NCBI GenBank assembly: GCA_045612305.1
Contig: JAZKYU010000025.1
Location: forward strand, 6,319 to 70,318
Direction: 5' to 3'
From: HGM04593 sp045612305
GTDB taxonomy: Bacteria; Bacteroidota; Bacteroidia; Bacteroidales; Bacteroidaceae
Length of the DNA: 64,000 nt
Part shown: in pieces, positions 24,596 through 33,619 of the stretch
Layout of the letters: each line of letters starts with the position of its first letter
Position numbering within the stretch: the first letter of the stretch is position 1
Position numbers and translations under genes: made by a program
Notes under the pieces: model-generated
The model's input: the letters and a program-made list of their open reading frames with translations, nothing else
Databases searched by the model: none
What the model was told of the DNA's origin: nothing

Positions 24596-25057
24596 ATGAG
24601 TAAGTTCGGAAAAAAAGAAAAGGCAGAAATGCCCGAGTTGAACACCTCGTCATTGCCTGACTTGATTTTCTCTATCCTCTTCTTCTTCATGATTGTAACA
24701 TCAATGCGTGAGGTAGAGTTGAAGGTGGAGTTCAAGATACCCCAGGGAACCGAGTTGGAAAAACTTGAGCGTAAGTCTTTGGTATCAAATATTTATATCG
24801 GTAAGCCTACTCGCGACTATCGTGCGAAGTTGGGTCCTGCGAGCCGCATTCAGCTCAACGACAAGTTTGCCGATGTATCGCACATCCGCGAGTATGTACA
24901 GGACGAGCGCGAGAGCTTGGCAGAGCGCGATAAACCTTTTATGAAGATTTCTATTAAGGCCGACGTGAACACTGAGATGGGTATCATCACCGACGTGAAG
25001 ATGGAGCTTCGTAAGGCTTGGGCGTTGAGTATTGTTTACTCTTCGTCACAGCGCTAA
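24596..25057 (+). CDS. ExbD/TolR family protein (second copy)
   Basis: A 153-residue ExbD with N-terminal MSKFGKKEKAEMPELNTSS, a single transmembrane helix with the functional Asp in SLPDLIFSILFFFMIV, and a periplasmic domain shorter than the first copy. The two copies are clearly diverged, so they may form hetero-dimers or serve different partners. It is the last gene of the operon, before a terminator. Confidence 0.9.
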   Translation: MSKFGKKEKAEMPELNTSSLPDLIFSILFFFMIVTSMREVELKVEFKIPQGTELEKLERKSLVSNIYIGKPTRDYRAKLGPASRIQLNDKFADVSHIREYVQDERESLAERDKPFMKISIKADVNTEMGIITDVKMELRKAWALSIVYSSSQR

Positions 25058-25094
25058 AATGTGATTATCTCCCGTTTGAGGGATGCTAAATAGA

Positions 25095-25126
25095 AAGGGC
25101 TACCGCAATCGCGGTAGCCCTTTTTT
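25095..25126 (+). terminator. Intrinsic terminator of exb operon
   Basis: An approximately 10-bp stem (AGGGCTACCGC with GCGGTAGCCCT), a four- to five-base loop and a run of six T. It may also serve folA on the minus strand. Confidence 0.85.
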
Positions 25127-25154
25127 ATGGTGAAGCGGGCAGTGTGCCTTGCTT

Positions 25155-25646
25155 TTATCGTTTTACATAGGTTTTGAAGGTGTAGCTGTGAGTGTGCTTC
25201 TCGTCGATGCCGTGCTCCTCTTGCTCTATAATTTCCCACTCTTTTTTGTCGAAGGTGGGGAAAAAGGCATCGGCCTCGGCGGGGGTGTCTTTGACCTCGG
25301 TGAGGCAGAGGATGTCGGCGATGGGGAGAGCGTGGCGGTATAGCTGCTCGCCACCTATTATATATACAATTCCCTCATCGGAACAGTTTGAAAGGGCTTC
25401 CTCGAGCGAGGTAAAATGCTCGGCTCCAAGGAAGGCGCTCTCTTTGCGCGACAAAACTATGTTGCGGCGGTTGGGTAACGCTCCTTTAGGCAGGGAACGA
25501 AAGGTGTTGCTGCCCATAATTATGGTGTGGCCTGTTGTGAGCTCTTTGAAGCGCTTTAGGTCGTTGGGCAGCCAGTAAATGAGCTTGTTCTCGTGTCCTA
25601 TGGCGTTGTTCTCGGCCACGGCGGCGATGAGGGCTACTTTGTACAT
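25155..25646 (-). CDS. folA: Dihydrofolate reductase
   Basis: A 163-residue chromosomal-type DHFR, reducing dihydrofolate made by ThyA. Visible family motifs: IAAVAENNAIGHENKLIYWLP at the N-terminus (the WLP replaces the usual WxxP pattern in the substrate site), FKELTTGHTIIMGSNTF, and YIIGGEQLY in the NADPH site. It lies 14 bases after thyA, a common and functional pairing. Confidence 0.94.
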   Translation of the reverse strand: MYKVALIAAVAENNAIGHENKLIYWLPNDLKRFKELTTGHTIIMGSNTFRSLPKGALPNRRNIVLSRKESAFLGAEHFTSLEEALSNCSDEGIVYIIGGEQLYRHALPIADILCLTEVKDTPAEADAFFPTFDKKEWEIIEQEEHGIDEKHTHSYTFKTYVKR

Positions 25647-25660
25647 AGGTGTGGGTTTTA

Positions 25661-26455
25661 TTACACGGCTACAACACCTTTGATGTGGGGGTGTGCGTCG
25701 TAGTCTTCGAGTGAAAAATCTTCGAATTTAAAGCTAAAAATGTCCTTTACATCGGGGTTTATTACCATGCGTGGGAGCTTCTTGGGCTCGCGAGTGAGCT
25801 GTAGTTTTACCTGCTCTATGTGGTTGAGGTATATGTGTGCGTCGCCCAATGTGTGTATAAAATCTCCTGCTTTGAGGCCTGTGACTTGTGCCATCATTAG
25901 CAGCAACAGGGAGTACGATGCTATGTTAAAGGGAACGCCCAAGAAGCAGTCGGCGCTGCGTTGGTAGAGCTGCAAGCTCAAGCGGCCGTCGGCTACATAG
26001 AACTGAAACATTGCGTGGCAGGGTGGTAAGTTCATGTTTTTTATGTCGCCTACGTTCCAGGCGTTTACAATTATGCGGCGTGAGTCGGGGTTGTTTTTAA
26101 GTGTCTCTACAACCTCTTTTATCTGGTCGATGTGCTCGCCGTTGTAACCCGGCCACGAGCGCCACTGATAACCGTAGATGTGGCCTAAATCGCCCTTTTC
26201 ATCGGCCCATTCGTTCCAAATTCTCACCCCGTTATCTTGCAGATACTTTACATTTGTGTCGCCGTTGAGGAACCATAAAAGTTCGTGTATGATGGATTTT
26301 AGATGTAGCTTCTTTGTGGTGAGGCAGGGAAACCCCTCCTCGAGGTTGAAGCGCATCTGATGGCCGAACACGCTTATTGTTCCCGTGCCGGTTCTGTCGT
26401 CTTTTTTTGTACCCTCGGTGAGTATTCTGTCGAGCAGGTCTAAATATTGTTTCAT
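25661..26455 (-). CDS. thyA: Thymidylate synthase (ThyA)
   Basis: A 264-residue enzyme of the classical ThyA type, methylating dUMP with methylene-tetrahydrofolate. The catalytic cysteine is in NLPPCHAMFQF, with the dUMP phosphate arginines in DRTGTGTISVFGHQMRF and QLYQRSADCFLGVPFNIASY as well as GDAHIYLNH. The length matches E. coli ThyA. It is the first gene of a thyA-folA pair; on the minus strand a -7-like TATCTTCG lies at 26479-26486. Confidence 0.96.
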   Translation of the reverse strand: MKQYLDLLDRILTEGTKKDDRTGTGTISVFGHQMRFNLEEGFPCLTTKKLHLKSIIHELLWFLNGDTNVKYLQDNGVRIWNEWADEKGDLGHIYGYQWRSWPGYNGEHIDQIKEVVETLKNNPDSRRIIVNAWNVGDIKNMNLPPCHAMFQFYVADGRLSLQLYQRSADCFLGVPFNIASYSLLLLMMAQVTGLKAGDFIHTLGDAHIYLNHIEQVKLQLTREPKKLPRMVINPDVKDIFSFKFEDFSLEDYDAHPHIKGVVAV

Positions 26456-26647
26456 AACGTTTTGTTTTTCCGATAATGCGAAGATACGATTTATTTTTCG
26501 ACAATAAAATATTGTTCGATGATAATTGTTTTTTTTTGCGTGTTGTTTTTGTGCAGTTTGTTGGTTGATTGTGTGGCTTTATGGTGTTGTTTTGTGGCGA
26601 GGTGCTAATTGTGTGGCACATATGGTATTTTACATAAAAATTTTCAC

Positions 26648-26655
26648 TATCTTTG
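26648..26655 (+). promoter_or_regulatory. -7 element before rRNA methyltransferase gene
   Basis: TATCTTTG matches the Bacteroidetes TAnnTTTG -7 box, 55 bases upstream of the start. No clear -33 is seen at the right distance. Confidence 0.45.
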
Positions 26656-26710
26656 TAACCTACGGTTACAAGCGTGCCACGTTGTGGGCTTGCGCGTGGA
26701 ATATTGCAAT

Positions 26711-28069
26711 ATGAAGCTAAACGAGGAATTTGAAGTTCGCACACGAGCGCTTTTTGGTGAAGAGCGCTACACGCGTTTTTTGTCGGCTCTTGGCGAGGAG
26801 CCCGTGGTGAGCGTGCGCAGGAACAATAACAAGCCCTTCTCTTCGTTCGAGGGGTTTGCTGTTCCGTGGGCTCCCGGGGAAGGTGTTTACCTTGCGTCGC
26901 GCCCTGTTTTTACGGCCGACCCGCTTTTTCACGCAGGTTGTTACTATGTTCAGGAGGCTTCCTCTATGTTCTTGGGACAGGTTGTTGAGCAGTTTGTGAA
27001 GGAGCCTGTGCGTGCGCTCGACCTCTGTGCTGCACCTGGTGGTAAAAGTACTCACCTGTTACAGGCACTGCCACAAGGTAGCCTTCTTGTTTCAAATGAG
27101 CTTATGCCCCAGCGCGCACAGATACTTGCCGAAAATGTGACAAAGTGGGGCTCTCCCTCGTCGGTGGTAACAAAGAACGCTCCTGCCGACTTTTCTTCTT
27201 TCCGCAACTTTTTCGACCTAGTCGTGGTGGACGCTCCTTGCTCGGGTGAGGGTATGTTTCGCAAGGACGACTTTGCGGTGGAGCAGTGGAGCCCTGCGGT
27301 TGTGAAGCAGTGTGTGCAGACTCAAGAAGAGATACTCGAAGATATTTGGGGTTGTTTGCGCCCTGGTGGTTTGCTGGTGTATGGTACCTGTACCTTTAAC
27401 GCCGATGAGAACGAAAACCGCGTAGCGTGGATAGCCGAGGAACTTGGCGCCGACCCTTTGCTTGTGAATATAGATGCCTCGTGGGGCATAACCGGCTCGC
27501 TCACAAAGGAGGGCTTGCCTGTGTATCGTTTTATCCCGGGCTACACCCGTGGCGAGGGCCTTTTTATGGCTGTGTTGCGCAAAAAAGGCGAAGAGTCGCT
27601 TGCGCAGCCCCGTGCAGCAAAGTTGCAGCCTGCCGTGGCGAAACTGAAGAAGGAACTTTCTGCGTGGTTGAAAAACCCCGAGGCATACAACATCGTTATG
27701 CAGGGAGATAACGTTGTGGCTCTCCCCCTAGAGCACGCGTCGGTCATCGCCTCTTTGCAACAGAAACTTAAAGTGTTGCACGCAGGTATACCCCTCGCAA
27801 CAATAAAAAACAATAAAGTAATACCCAATCACGCTGTGGCTATGAGTTGTGAACTCGACGTTTCGGCCTTCGCCTGTGTGGAACTTGAGCGTGAGCAAGC
27901 GCTGGCCTATCTGCACCGCGAGACGCTCAACCTGCCCTCGGCACCTATGGGCTACATACTGCTCACATACAAGGGGGCGGCGCTTGGCTTTGTGAAGAAC
28001 GTGGGCAACCGCGCAAACAATATGTATCCTCAAGAGTGGAGGATACGTAAAAATCCTATGGAATTTTAA
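26711..28069 (+). CDS. rRNA (cytosine-C5)-methyltransferase, NOL1/NOP2/sun family (RsmF-like)
   Basis: A 452-residue SAM-dependent RNA m5C methyltransferase. The start at 26711 (MKLNEEFEVRTRALFGEE) is preferred; the frame is open further upstream but crosses the promoter. The SAM motif LDLCAAPGGKSTHLLQ, the catalytic VDAPCSGEGMFRKD and the second cysteine motif YGTCTFN are present. The C-terminal ~150 residues include the PUA-like part of RsmF-type enzymes, with GYILLTYKGAALGFVKN near the end. The target is probably 16S rRNA, but the exact base is inferred from the family. Confidence 0.88.
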   Translation: MKLNEEFEVRTRALFGEERYTRFLSALGEEPVVSVRRNNNKPFSSFEGFAVPWAPGEGVYLASRPVFTADPLFHAGCYYVQEASSMFLGQVVEQFVKEPVRALDLCAAPGGKSTHLLQALPQGSLLVSNELMPQRAQILAENVTKWGSPSSVVTKNAPADFSSFRNFFDLVVVDAPCSGEGMFRKDDFAVEQWSPAVVKQCVQTQEEILEDIWGCLRPGGLLVYGTCTFNADENENRVAWIAEELGADPLLVNIDASWGITGSLTKEGLPVYRFIPGYTRGEGLFMAVLRKKGEESLAQPRAAKLQPAVAKLKKELSAWLKNPEAYNIVMQGDNVVALPLEHASVIASLQQKLKVLHAGIPLATIKNNKVIPNHAVAMSCELDVSAFACVELEREQALAYLHRETLNLPSAPMGYILLTYKGAALGFVKNVGNRANNMYPQEWRIRKNPMEF

Positions 28070-28081
28070 ATAAAATATGAT

Positions 28082-30055
28082 ATGAAGAAAATCACATTCT
28101 TGTTTTTACTCTTTTTTGTGGCGCTGTCGGCCTTTGCACAGATGTTCAACCCCGTGGAGGTTGAGCAGAAGCTGGTTGTGAACGGTGCCGAAGGCGAGCT
28201 TGTGTTTAAAGCTTTCATCGAAGAGGGGTGGCACCTCTATGCTACCGATATACCGGCGGGTGGCCCCACGGCGGCAAGCGTAACGTTTGAAACCTTGCAG
28301 GGTGTTGAGCCTGTGGGGGCGTTGCTGTCGGGTGAGGGCGTCGTGGAGAAGATGGATGCCATCTTTGAGATGCGTGTTACATACTTCGAAAGCGAGGGCT
28401 CGTTTGTGCAGAAACTGAAGTTTAACGGCGGTGCTTACAGGTTGCAAGGTTATCTTGAGTATGGTGCCTGCAACGATGAAAATTGTATGCCGCCCACAAA
28501 ATTTGAGTTTGACATAAAAGGCGAGGCTGCAGCCTCAAAAGAGCAACCGTCGCCCCAGGCTGCTGTAGTTGTGGCAGAGCCTCTTGCGAAGAGTGAGGAG
28601 CCGGTCTTGGATGAGCGTTTTTCGGCCTTGTGGGCACCTGTTGTCGACAAACTTGCTGCTATGGGCGAGGGTGGTAGCACGGCGTCGCGTTCGTTGTGGA
28701 TAACTTTCCTCTTGGGCTTCGGCGGTGGTTTCTTGGCGTTGCTCACCCCCTGTGTGTGGCCCATAATACCGATGACAGTGAGTTTCTTCCTTAAACGTAC
28801 AAAAAACCGTCGTAAGGCTATAGGTGAGGCTGCTTTCTATGGTGTTTCCATAGTGGTTATATATCTTGTGCTTGGTTTGGTAGTTACAGCGCTTTTTGGT
28901 GCAAGTGCACTTAACGCTCTGTCGACAAACGCTGTGTTCAATATATTCTTCTGTGCTCTGTTGTTGCTCTTCGGAGCATCGTTCTTGGGTGGTTTTGAGC
29001 TTACTCTTCCCTCGTCGTGGACAAACAAGGTCGACGAGAAGGCAAGCAACACAACAGGCCTTTTGAGTATTTTTTTGATGGCTTTCACGCTTACCCTTGT
29101 GTCTTTCTCGTGTACAGGCCCCATTATAGGTTTCTTGCTCGTAGAGGTGTCGGTGTCGGGCTCTTTGTTTGGCCCTGCCGTGGGTATGTTGGGTTTTGCT
29201 CTTGCTCTTGCTTTGCCCTTCACTCTTTTTGCTCTCTTCCCAACCTTGCTCAAGCAGGCTCCTCGCTCGGGTGGTTGGATGAACACTATAAAGGTGGTGC
29301 TTGGCTTTGTGGAGATAGCTTTTGCGCTTAAGTTCTTCTCGGTTGCCGACCTTGCATATGGCTGGCGTCTGCTCGACCGTGAGACCTTCCTTGCTATATG
29401 GATAGTGCTTTTTGCTTTGCTCGGTCTTTATCTGTTGAATATAATACGCTTCCCGCACGACGATGCAGAGGAGAAACAAACCTCGGTGCCCAAGTTCTTT
29501 GCGGCGCTCTTCTCTTTGGCTTTTGCGGTGTATATGGTCCCCGGTCTTTGGGGTGCCCCTTGCAAGGCGGTGAGCGCGTTTGCTCCCCCTATGTGGACAC
29601 AAGATTTTAATTTGAACGAAAACGAGGTACACCCCGCAAGCAGCGACTACGAGGAGGGTATGGCCTTGGCGCGTCGCCAGGGCAAGCCTGCTTTGCTCGA
29701 CTTTACCGGTTATGGTTGTGTAAATTGTCGCAATATGGAATCGGCTGTGTGGAGCGATGCTCGTGTTGCTGAGATATTGCGCGACGACTATGTGCTTATC
29801 TCGCTTTTTGTCGACGACAAAACTGCTCTCAAAGAGCCTATAGAGGTTACTGAGCAAGGTGCTGTGCGCAAACTGCGCACCGTGGGCGACTTGTGGAGCT
29901 ACCTGCAACGATATAAATTTGGTGCTAACGCACAACCTTTCTATGTTCCTGTAGACAACGATGGTAACCCCTTGGCAGGCTCTTACTCTTTCGACCTAGA
30001 TGCCGATGCCTATGTGAAATTTCTCGAGGAGGGCTTGTCGAACTATAAAAAGTAA
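28082..30055 (+). CDS. dsbD: Thiol:disulfide interchange protein DsbD
   Basis: A 657-residue inner-membrane protein carrying reducing power to the periplasm. Signal peptide (1-19); N-terminal DsbD-alpha-type domain (about 22-143), with Cys pair in CNDENCMPP; eight or so transmembrane segments (about 200-470), with the CcdA-type stretches LTPCVWPIIPMTVSFF and FSCTGPIIGFLL each bearing a cysteine; and a C-terminal thioredoxin domain with CVNC in GYGCVNCRNME. All three redox-active cysteine pairs are present, so the electron path is intact. It is 12 bases after the rRNA methyltransferase gene. Confidence 0.93.
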   Translation: MKKITFLFLLFFVALSAFAQMFNPVEVEQKLVVNGAEGELVFKAFIEEGWHLYATDIPAGGPTAASVTFETLQGVEPVGALLSGEGVVEKMDAIFEMRVTYFESEGSFVQKLKFNGGAYRLQGYLEYGACNDENCMPPTKFEFDIKGEAAASKEQPSPQAAVVVAEPLAKSEEPVLDERFSALWAPVVDKLAAMGEGGSTASRSLWITFLLGFGGGFLALLTPCVWPIIPMTVSFFLKRTKNRRKAIGEAAFYGVSIVVIYLVLGLVVTALFGASALNALSTNAVFNIFFCALLLLFGASFLGGFELTLPSSWTNKVDEKASNTTGLLSIFLMAFTLTLVSFSCTGPIIGFLLVEVSVSGSLFGPAVGMLGFALALALPFTLFALFPTLLKQAPRSGGWMNTIKVVLGFVEIAFALKFFSVADLAYGWRLLDRETFLAIWIVLFALLGLYLLNIIRFPHDDAEEKQTSVPKFFAALFSLAFAVYMVPGLWGAPCKAVSAFAPPMWTQDFNLNENEVHPASSDYEEGMALARRQGKPALLDFTGYGCVNCRNMESAVWSDARVAEILRDDYVLISLFVDDKTALKEPIEVTEQGAVRKLRTVGDLWSYLQRYKFGANAQPFYVPVDNDGNPLAGSYSFDLDADAYVKFLEEGLSNYKK

Positions 30056-30172
30056 CGCATTTTGCCGTAAATTTATAAAAACTATATATTTTTGTATCTA
30101 ACAAATGCCTGCCTTGGGCAGTGCAAAAACAATAAATGATGCACGGTTGCTGCATAATGTAACCACAAGACT

Positions 30173-31681
30173 ATGAACGAAACAACAATTGTAAAGTCGC
30201 TCCTTAGCGGGAGAGTAAAGAAGATTGCAAAGTATGCTACAGAGGCCGAAGCTATACAGCGCGGTGTGCTTAAAAGACTTGTTTCCACAGCTGCCGGAAC
30301 AGAGTGGGGTATAAAACACAATTACTCCGACGCTTTGAGCTACGAAAAGTTTGCAGCAAATGTTGAGGTGCAGAACTACGAAACACTCAAAGGTTACATA
30401 GACCGTATGCGTCACGGCGAGAAAGATGTTCTGTGGAAAGGGCGTTGCAAGTGGTATGCGAAATCGTCGGGAACAACAAACGACAAGAGCAAGTTTATCC
30501 CTGTAACTCCTGCTGGCTTGCAGAACGCTCACTACAAGGGTGGTGCCGACGTGGTAGCTCTTTACCTTGATAATAATCCCCAAAGCCGCATGTTCTCGGG
30601 TAAGGGTTTGATTCTTGGTGGTAGCCACGCTTCAAACTATAACTTGCGCGGCAGCCTTGTGGGCGACTTGAGCGCTATACTTATAGAAAACTGTAACCCG
30701 CTTGTAAATATGGTGCGTGTGCCCCATAAGTCTATAGCTCTCTTGAGCGATTTTGAGGAGAAGATGGACAAGATAGCTCGCGCTACATACAACAAGAACG
30801 TAACAAACCTCTCGGGTGTGCCTTCGTGGATGATGGCTGTGCTCAAACATATGCTGGAGATTACAGGCAAAAACAGTGTAGAGGAGCTGTGGCCCAACCT
30901 CGAGGTCTTCTTCCACGGCGGTGTGGCCTTTACCCCCTATCGCGAGCAGTATCTCCAGCTCATACGCAAGCCCGATATGAAGTATATGGAGACCTACAAC
31001 GCCAGCGAGGGTTTCTTTGGTATACAGAACGACCCCACCGACCCCGCTATGTTGCTTATGATAGACTACGATGTGTTCTACGAGTTTATACCCTTTGAGG
31101 ATATAGACTCTCCCAACCCTCGCGTGCTCCCTCTCTGGGAAGTTGAGGTGGGCAAGAACTATGCTATGCTCATAAGTACATCTTGCGGTTTGTGGCGTTA
31201 TATGATAGGCGACACCGTGCGCTTTATGAGCAAAGACCCCTACAAGATTGTTATTTCGGGGCGTACCAAACACTTTATAAACGCTTTTGGCGAGGAGCTC
31301 ATCGTTGACAACGCCGAAAAGGGCTTGAAGAAGGCTTGCGAGGAGACCGGTGCTCAGGTTTCTGAATACACTGCAGCTCCTGTATTTATGGATGCTAACG
31401 CGCAGTGCCGTCATCAGTGGCTTATAGAGTTCTCAAAAGAGCCCGACTCACTTGAGCGCTTCGCCGAGATACTCGACACAACACTGCAGCAGATAAATTC
31501 GGACTACGAGGCTAAACGCTACAAGAACATAACCCTGCAGCCGCTGGAGATCGTGGTTGCACGCAAAAACCTTTTCAACGATTGGTTGAAGAGCAAGGGC
31601 AAGCTTGGTGGTCAGCACAAGGTGCCTCGCTTGAGCAACAGCCGTCAGTATATAGAGGATATGATGTCATTTAACGAATAA
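30173..31681 (+). CDS. GH3 family acyl-adenylating protein
   Basis: A 502-residue member of the GH3 family, known in plants for joining amino acids to auxin or jasmonate. The ATP-binding loop is SSGTTNDKSKFIPVT (about 101-115), with the further family stretches YMETYNASEGFFGIQ, YMIGDTVRF and SGRTKHFINAFGEELI. Full length suggests an intact adenylating enzyme. Bacterial substrates are largely undefined; auxin should not be assumed. It is followed after five bases by a lipoprotein gene and then a DUF3108 gene, so the three are probably one operon. Confidence 0.9.
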   Translation: MNETTIVKSLLSGRVKKIAKYATEAEAIQRGVLKRLVSTAAGTEWGIKHNYSDALSYEKFAANVEVQNYETLKGYIDRMRHGEKDVLWKGRCKWYAKSSGTTNDKSKFIPVTPAGLQNAHYKGGADVVALYLDNNPQSRMFSGKGLILGGSHASNYNLRGSLVGDLSAILIENCNPLVNMVRVPHKSIALLSDFEEKMDKIARATYNKNVTNLSGVPSWMMAVLKHMLEITGKNSVEELWPNLEVFFHGGVAFTPYREQYLQLIRKPDMKYMETYNASEGFFGIQNDPTDPAMLLMIDYDVFYEFIPFEDIDSPNPRVLPLWEVEVGKNYAMLISTSCGLWRYMIGDTVRFMSKDPYKIVISGRTKHFINAFGEELIVDNAEKGLKKACEETGAQVSEYTAAPVFMDANAQCRHQWLIEFSKEPDSLERFAEILDTTLQQINSDYEAKRYKNITLQPLEIVVARKNLFNDWLKSKGKLGGQHKVPRLSNSRQYIEDMMSFNE

Positions 31682-31686
31682 AAAAT

Positions 31687-33609
31687 ATGTCAATAAAAGA
31701 GCTTGTATTTTCCCTGTCGATAGTAACATTGCTTGTCGGTTGTGCAAGTATGGGAACGCCCGACGGTGGCCCCTACGACGAGGAGCCGCCCGTGTTTGTG
31801 GGTGGTACCCCCTCGCAAAATGCCTTGAACGTAACCGACAGGAGAATAGTTATAGAGTTCAACGAGAATATACGCTTGGAGAACGCTTTTGAGAAGGTTA
31901 TTATATCACCTCCTCAAATAGAGCAACCGCAAATAAAGTATGTAGGCAAGCGTGTAACTGTGCAGCTCGAGGATAGTCTAATACCCAACACTACCTATTC
32001 TATAGATTTTAACGATGCTATAGTCGATAACAACGAGGGTAACCCCCTGGAGAACTTTGCCTATGTTTTCTCAACAGGTACCACGGTGGATACTTTGGGT
32101 GTTTCGGGTACTGTGCTCAACGCAAAGGACCTAGAGCCTATAAAGGGTATTATGGTCGGCGTGCACTCTTTGCTTGACGACACGGCTTTTACCAAGAAAC
32201 CCTTTGAGAGAGTCTCGCGCACCGACAGCCGTGGTCGTTTTACCATAAAGGGTATGGCGCCGGGCAAGTATAGAATATATGCTCTTGCCGACATAAACAA
32301 CAACTACCTTTTCGACCAAAAGGTGGAGGCTGTAGCCTTTTCCGACGTTTTAATATCTCCGTCGGCCTATCGTGCTGTGCGCTACGACACTATATGGCGC
32401 AACGCCGAAACTATAGACACGGTGCGTGCGGTGGAGTATACACACTACAGCCCCGACGATATTGTGCTGCGTGCCTTTAAAGAGGACTTTTACACACAGT
32501 ATATCGTTAAATATCCTCGCTTGGAACACAACAGCTTTACTCTCTACTTTGCAGCGCCAAACAGCGAACTTCCCAAGATTGAGGGGTTGAACTTCGACGA
32601 GAAGGATGCTTATGTCTTGGATGCTTGTGCAACAAACGACACGTTGCGTTATTGGTTTAAAGATTCTGCAGTCTACAATATGGACACGCTGAAACTTGCC
32701 GTGACATATAATGTCCTCGATTCTTTGCTTCAGATGGTGCCGCAAACCGACACCCTCTACATTGCATCGAAAAAGCGTTATGAGACCGTGTGCAGAGAGG
32801 CTGCCGAGAAACTAGAGAAAGAGAAAAAACGTTTTTTGAAGGCTGCAAAACGCCGCGAAGATTACGACGAGGAAAACCCTCCGCAGTATATACCCCCTAC
32901 ACCTCTGCTGAAGATAAAAAGCTCTGCAGCATCGTATATGGACTTTGACGATGAGCTGGAATTTAATTTCGACGAGCCTCTTGCAAGCATAGATACATCT
33001 TTTATACATCTCTCGTTGGTTGTAGACTCGGTGTTTACCCCCATCCCCTATGTGTTCCGTCAGAGCGAGGACGATATTAAAAAATATTACCTCTACGCAG
33101 AGTGGCGTCCCGAGCAGGTGTATAGCCTTCAAATAGATTCTGCTGCGTTCAAGAGCCTTTATGGCAAGGTGTCCGACGGGGTTGAGAGCAAGATGAAGTT
33201 CCGTTCTTTGGACTCTTACGCTGTGCTCTATCTCAACATCCCCCACACAGGCGACGATGCGGTGGTGCAGCTTGTGGCTTCGTCCGACAGAGTTGTTGCC
33301 GAGCAACGCACAAAAGCCAACAAGTGTGCGTTCTATTTTATAAAGCCGGGTGATTACTCTTTGCGTTTGTTTATGGACAAGAACAAGAACGGTAAGTGGG
33401 ACACAGGCTCTTACGAGGGTAAAATACAGCCCGAGGAGGTTTACTACTACCCCCGCATACTTGAGTTGAGAGCTCTCTTCGAGTATCAGCAGGACGATTG
33501 GGATATAACCTCTCCGCTAGAAAAACAGAAGCCTCTGGAGATAACCAAGCAGCAGCCCGACAAGGAGAAGGTTAAAATAAACCGTAACAAAACAAGGCAT
33601 TTTAAATAG
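31687..33609 (+). CDS. Large lipoprotein with N-terminal Ig-like (Big_5) domain
   Basis: A 640-residue protein with a lipoprotein signal (lipobox LLVGCAS, Cys19) and an N-terminal bacterial Ig-like domain (about 34-140, VFVGGTPSQNALNVTDRRIV then IEFNENIRL), followed by a carboxypeptidase-regulatory-like segment (KGIMVGVHSLLDDTAF, APGKYRIYALADINNN). The rest is beta-rich with a Lys/Glu-rich helical insert near 375-400 and another DKNKNGKWDTG motif near 560. The molecular function is unknown. It lies in a tight operon with GH3 and DUF3108. Confidence 0.82.
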   Translation: MSIKELVFSLSIVTLLVGCASMGTPDGGPYDEEPPVFVGGTPSQNALNVTDRRIVIEFNENIRLENAFEKVIISPPQIEQPQIKYVGKRVTVQLEDSLIPNTTYSIDFNDAIVDNNEGNPLENFAYVFSTGTTVDTLGVSGTVLNAKDLEPIKGIMVGVHSLLDDTAFTKKPFERVSRTDSRGRFTIKGMAPGKYRIYALADINNNYLFDQKVEAVAFSDVLISPSAYRAVRYDTIWRNAETIDTVRAVEYTHYSPDDIVLRAFKEDFYTQYIVKYPRLEHNSFTLYFAAPNSELPKIEGLNFDEKDAYVLDACATNDTLRYWFKDSAVYNMDTLKLAVTYNVLDSLLQMVPQTDTLYIASKKRYETVCREAAEKLEKEKKRFLKAAKRREDYDEENPPQYIPPTPLLKIKSSAASYMDFDDELEFNFDEPLASIDTSFIHLSLVVDSVFTPIPYVFRQSEDDIKKYYLYAEWRPEQVYSLQIDSAAFKSLYGKVSDGVESKMKFRSLDSYAVLYLNIPHTGDDAVVQLVASSDRVVAEQRTKANKCAFYFIKPGDYSLRLFMDKNKNGKWDTGSYEGKIQPEEVYYYPRILELRALFEYQQDDWDITSPLEKQKPLEITKQQPDKEKVKINRNKTRHFK

Positions 33610-33619
33610 TTGTGCATCT

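Noticed and set aside
28535..29935. 466-codon open frame on the minus strand opposite dsbD
   Set aside because: It has no recognisable domain, is very rich in Lys/Arg/Thr/His as antisense frames of this codon bias are, and dsbD on the plus strand is unmistakable.
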